A stretch of 64,000 nucleotides of DNA. It comes from Luteimonas_C sp035250245. GTDB taxonomy: Bacteria > Pseudomonadota > Gammaproteobacteria > Xanthomonadales > Xanthomonadaceae. Position numbers and translations under genes: made by a program. Numbering within the stretch: the first letter of the stretch is position 1; each line of letters starts with the position of its first letter. Below, one piece after another: positions 63,057-64,000 of the stretch. Location of the stretch: assembly GCA_035250245.1 (NCBI GenBank), contig DATFFH010000057.1:29819-93818 (forward strand). Direction: 5' to 3'. Under the pieces are notes generated by a model, which did not search any database, was not told the DNA's origin, and saw nothing but the letters and a program-made list of their open reading frames with translations.

Positions 63057-63194
63057 ATGACCCGGTCCTGCAAATCGAAATCTATGTGTTGTCGCGGCGC
63101 TCACCACGCCCGCTGCTTCGCATCGTTTTCGCTATCGCCAGGACACCGCCGTCATGACGCTCACCCAACTTCGCTATCTGGTCGCCATCGCTGA
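63057..63194 (+). CDS. Candidate Cys-rich leader peptide overlapping cysB
   Basis: A 45-codon frame, ATG at 63057, TGA at 63192-63194, overlapping the cysB start by 41 bases in another frame. It begins MTRSCKSKSMCCRG; four Cys codons occur at positions 5, 11, 12 and 20, including a tandem pair. Cys codons are rare, so a ribosome could stall here when cysteinyl-tRNA is short and thus couple cysB expression to cysteine. No good Shine-Dalgarno site is seen before 63057, which weakens the case. Confidence 0.35.
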   Translation: MTRSCKSKSMCCRGAHHARCFASFSLSPGHRRHDAHPTSLSGRHR

Positions 63195-64000
63195 TTCGGG
63201 CCTCAACATCACGCTCGCCGCCGAGCGTGTGCACGCTACCCAGCCCGGCCTGTCCAAACAACTCAAGCAACTGGAAGACGAACTCGGCTTCCAGTTGTTC
63301 GTGCGCAAGGGCCGCAGCCTGGAAGGGATCGCGCCGGCCGGGCAGCGCGTGCTGAGCCACGCGCGCAAGATCCTGCACGAAGCCGGCAACATCCGCGCCT
63401 ACGCCGCGAACGAACGCGGCGAACATGCGGGCCGGCTGGTGCTGGCGACCACGCACACCCAGGCGCGTTATGTGTTGCCGCCGCTGATCGCAGCGATCAA
63501 ACGCGAATTCCCGCAGGTCAGCGTCGATTTGCAGGCCGCCGCCGACGGCGAAGTGCTGCAAAGACTGGGCCGCGGCGACGCCGACCTGGCGCTGATCAGC
63601 ACCGCCGGCGCCGAACCGCCGGGCGGGGTGGCGGTGCCGCTGTTCCGCTGGCGGCGCGTGGTGCTGGTGCCCAGCACGCATGCGCTGGCCGCGCTCAAGC
63701 GCGCGCCCACGCTCAGCGAACTGGCCGCGCACCCGTTGATCAGCTACGAATCCTCGACGCGTCCGGAATCCTCGCTGCGGCGCGCCTTCGCCGCTGGCGG
63801 CGCCGAACCGCAACTGGCGATGACCGCGCGCGACGCCGACCTGATCAAGACCTACGTGCGCGCCGGCCTCGGCGTGGGCGTGCTGGCCGAGATGGCCGTG
63901 ACCGGGCGCGACGAAGACCTCAAGGCGCTGACCGCGCCCGACGCGCTGCCCGAGTGCGTGACCTGGGCGGTGATCCCGCGTGCGCGCGTGCTGCGCGACT
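63154..64000 (+). CDS. cysB: LysR-type regulator CysB (3' end outside window)
   Basis: The first 282 residues of a CysB/Cbl-type regulator. LNITLAAERVHATQPGLSKQLKQLE-type helix-turn-helix lies at residues about 17-40. The effector domain follows, with TTHTQARYVLPPLI (Thr-Thr-His-Thr contacts sulfate or N-acetylserine in CysB) and LIKTYVRAGLGVGVLAEMAV. It activates sulfate assimilation genes when cysteine is limiting. The ribosome-binding site is weak (AGGA 10 bases upstream). It is divergent from the cys genes it should control. Confidence 0.93.
   Translation, partial: MTLTQLRYLVAIADSGLNITLAAERVHATQPGLSKQLKQLEDELGFQLFVRKGRSLEGIAPAGQRVLSHARKILHEAGNIRAYAANERGEHAGRLVLATTHTQARYVLPPLIAAIKREFPQVSVDLQAAADGEVLQRLGRGDADLALISTAGAEPPGGVAVPLFRWRRVVLVPSTHALAALKRAPTLSELAAHPLISYESSTRPESSLRRAFAAGGAEPQLAMTARDADLIKTYVRAGLGVGVLAEMAVTGRDEDLKALTAPDALPECVTWAVIPRARVLRD

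Overview
The window is GC-rich, densely coded chromosomal DNA. Gene families and repeats point to a gammaproteobacterium of the Xanthomonadales, most like Lysobacter or a relative. Grounds: a CysB-centred sulfate cluster, a kdpFABCDE locus, a czcICBA-type metal efflux locus, aerobic molybdenum hydroxylase genes, many small secreted proteins, and numerous extragenic palindromes of the GTAGGAGCGGCTTTAGCCGCGAGC type known from that order. The assignment is inferred from content; no marker RNA is present. I saw no tRNA, rRNA, CRISPR array, prophage or insertion sequence.

Layout. 0-3 kb: end of an Ada-type methyltransferase, an Lrp/AsnC regulator divergent from two EamA exporters (YedA- and RarD-like). 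3-8 kb: a molybdenum hydroxylase (IorA, IorB, a c-type cytochrome) divergent from its likely maturation pair (XdhC, MocA-like). 8-10 kb: two secreted hydrolases. 10-16 kb: a 1943-residue autotransporter with eleven tandem passenger repeats behind a hairpin-rich leader. 16-18.8 kb: small enzymes and an outer-membrane barrel. 18.9-25.7 kb: a group resembling a general-stress island (small hydrophilic proteins, a DUF6766-type membrane protein, ferritin-like protein, AlkB, cysteine hydrolase, DUF3182, alpha/beta hydrolase, zinc-ribbon protein, Lys-rich-tailed SDR, disordered 53-mer). 25.8-38.8 kb: envelope proteins, LpxR-like lipid A deacylase, lytic transglycosylase, two PQQ sugar dehydrogenase paralogues, EF-hand protein, HAD phosphatase, GFA and GNAT proteins.

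39.1-48.1 kb is a potassium locus: a TorF-type putative porin, then kdpF, kdpA, kdpB, kdpC, kdpD, kdpE on one strand. 48.3-54.3 kb is czcA-czcB-czcC plus a small Cys-rich CzcI-like protein on the minus strand. 54.4-64 kb is sulfur assimilation: cysG, cysK, an OprO/P-like porin, sbp, cysT, cysW, cysA on the minus strand, with cysB divergent and running off the end. Porin, binding protein, permeases and ATPase form a complete sulfate uptake route; CysG makes siroheme for sulfite reductase, CysK makes cysteine, CysB is the expected activator.

At least seven families of compound inverted repeats occupy most gene ends and even gaps inside the kdp and cys operons. The most attractive novel candidate is a short Cys-codon-bearing reading frame (63057-63194) overlapping the start of cysB, which could be a cysteine-sensing leader peptide.
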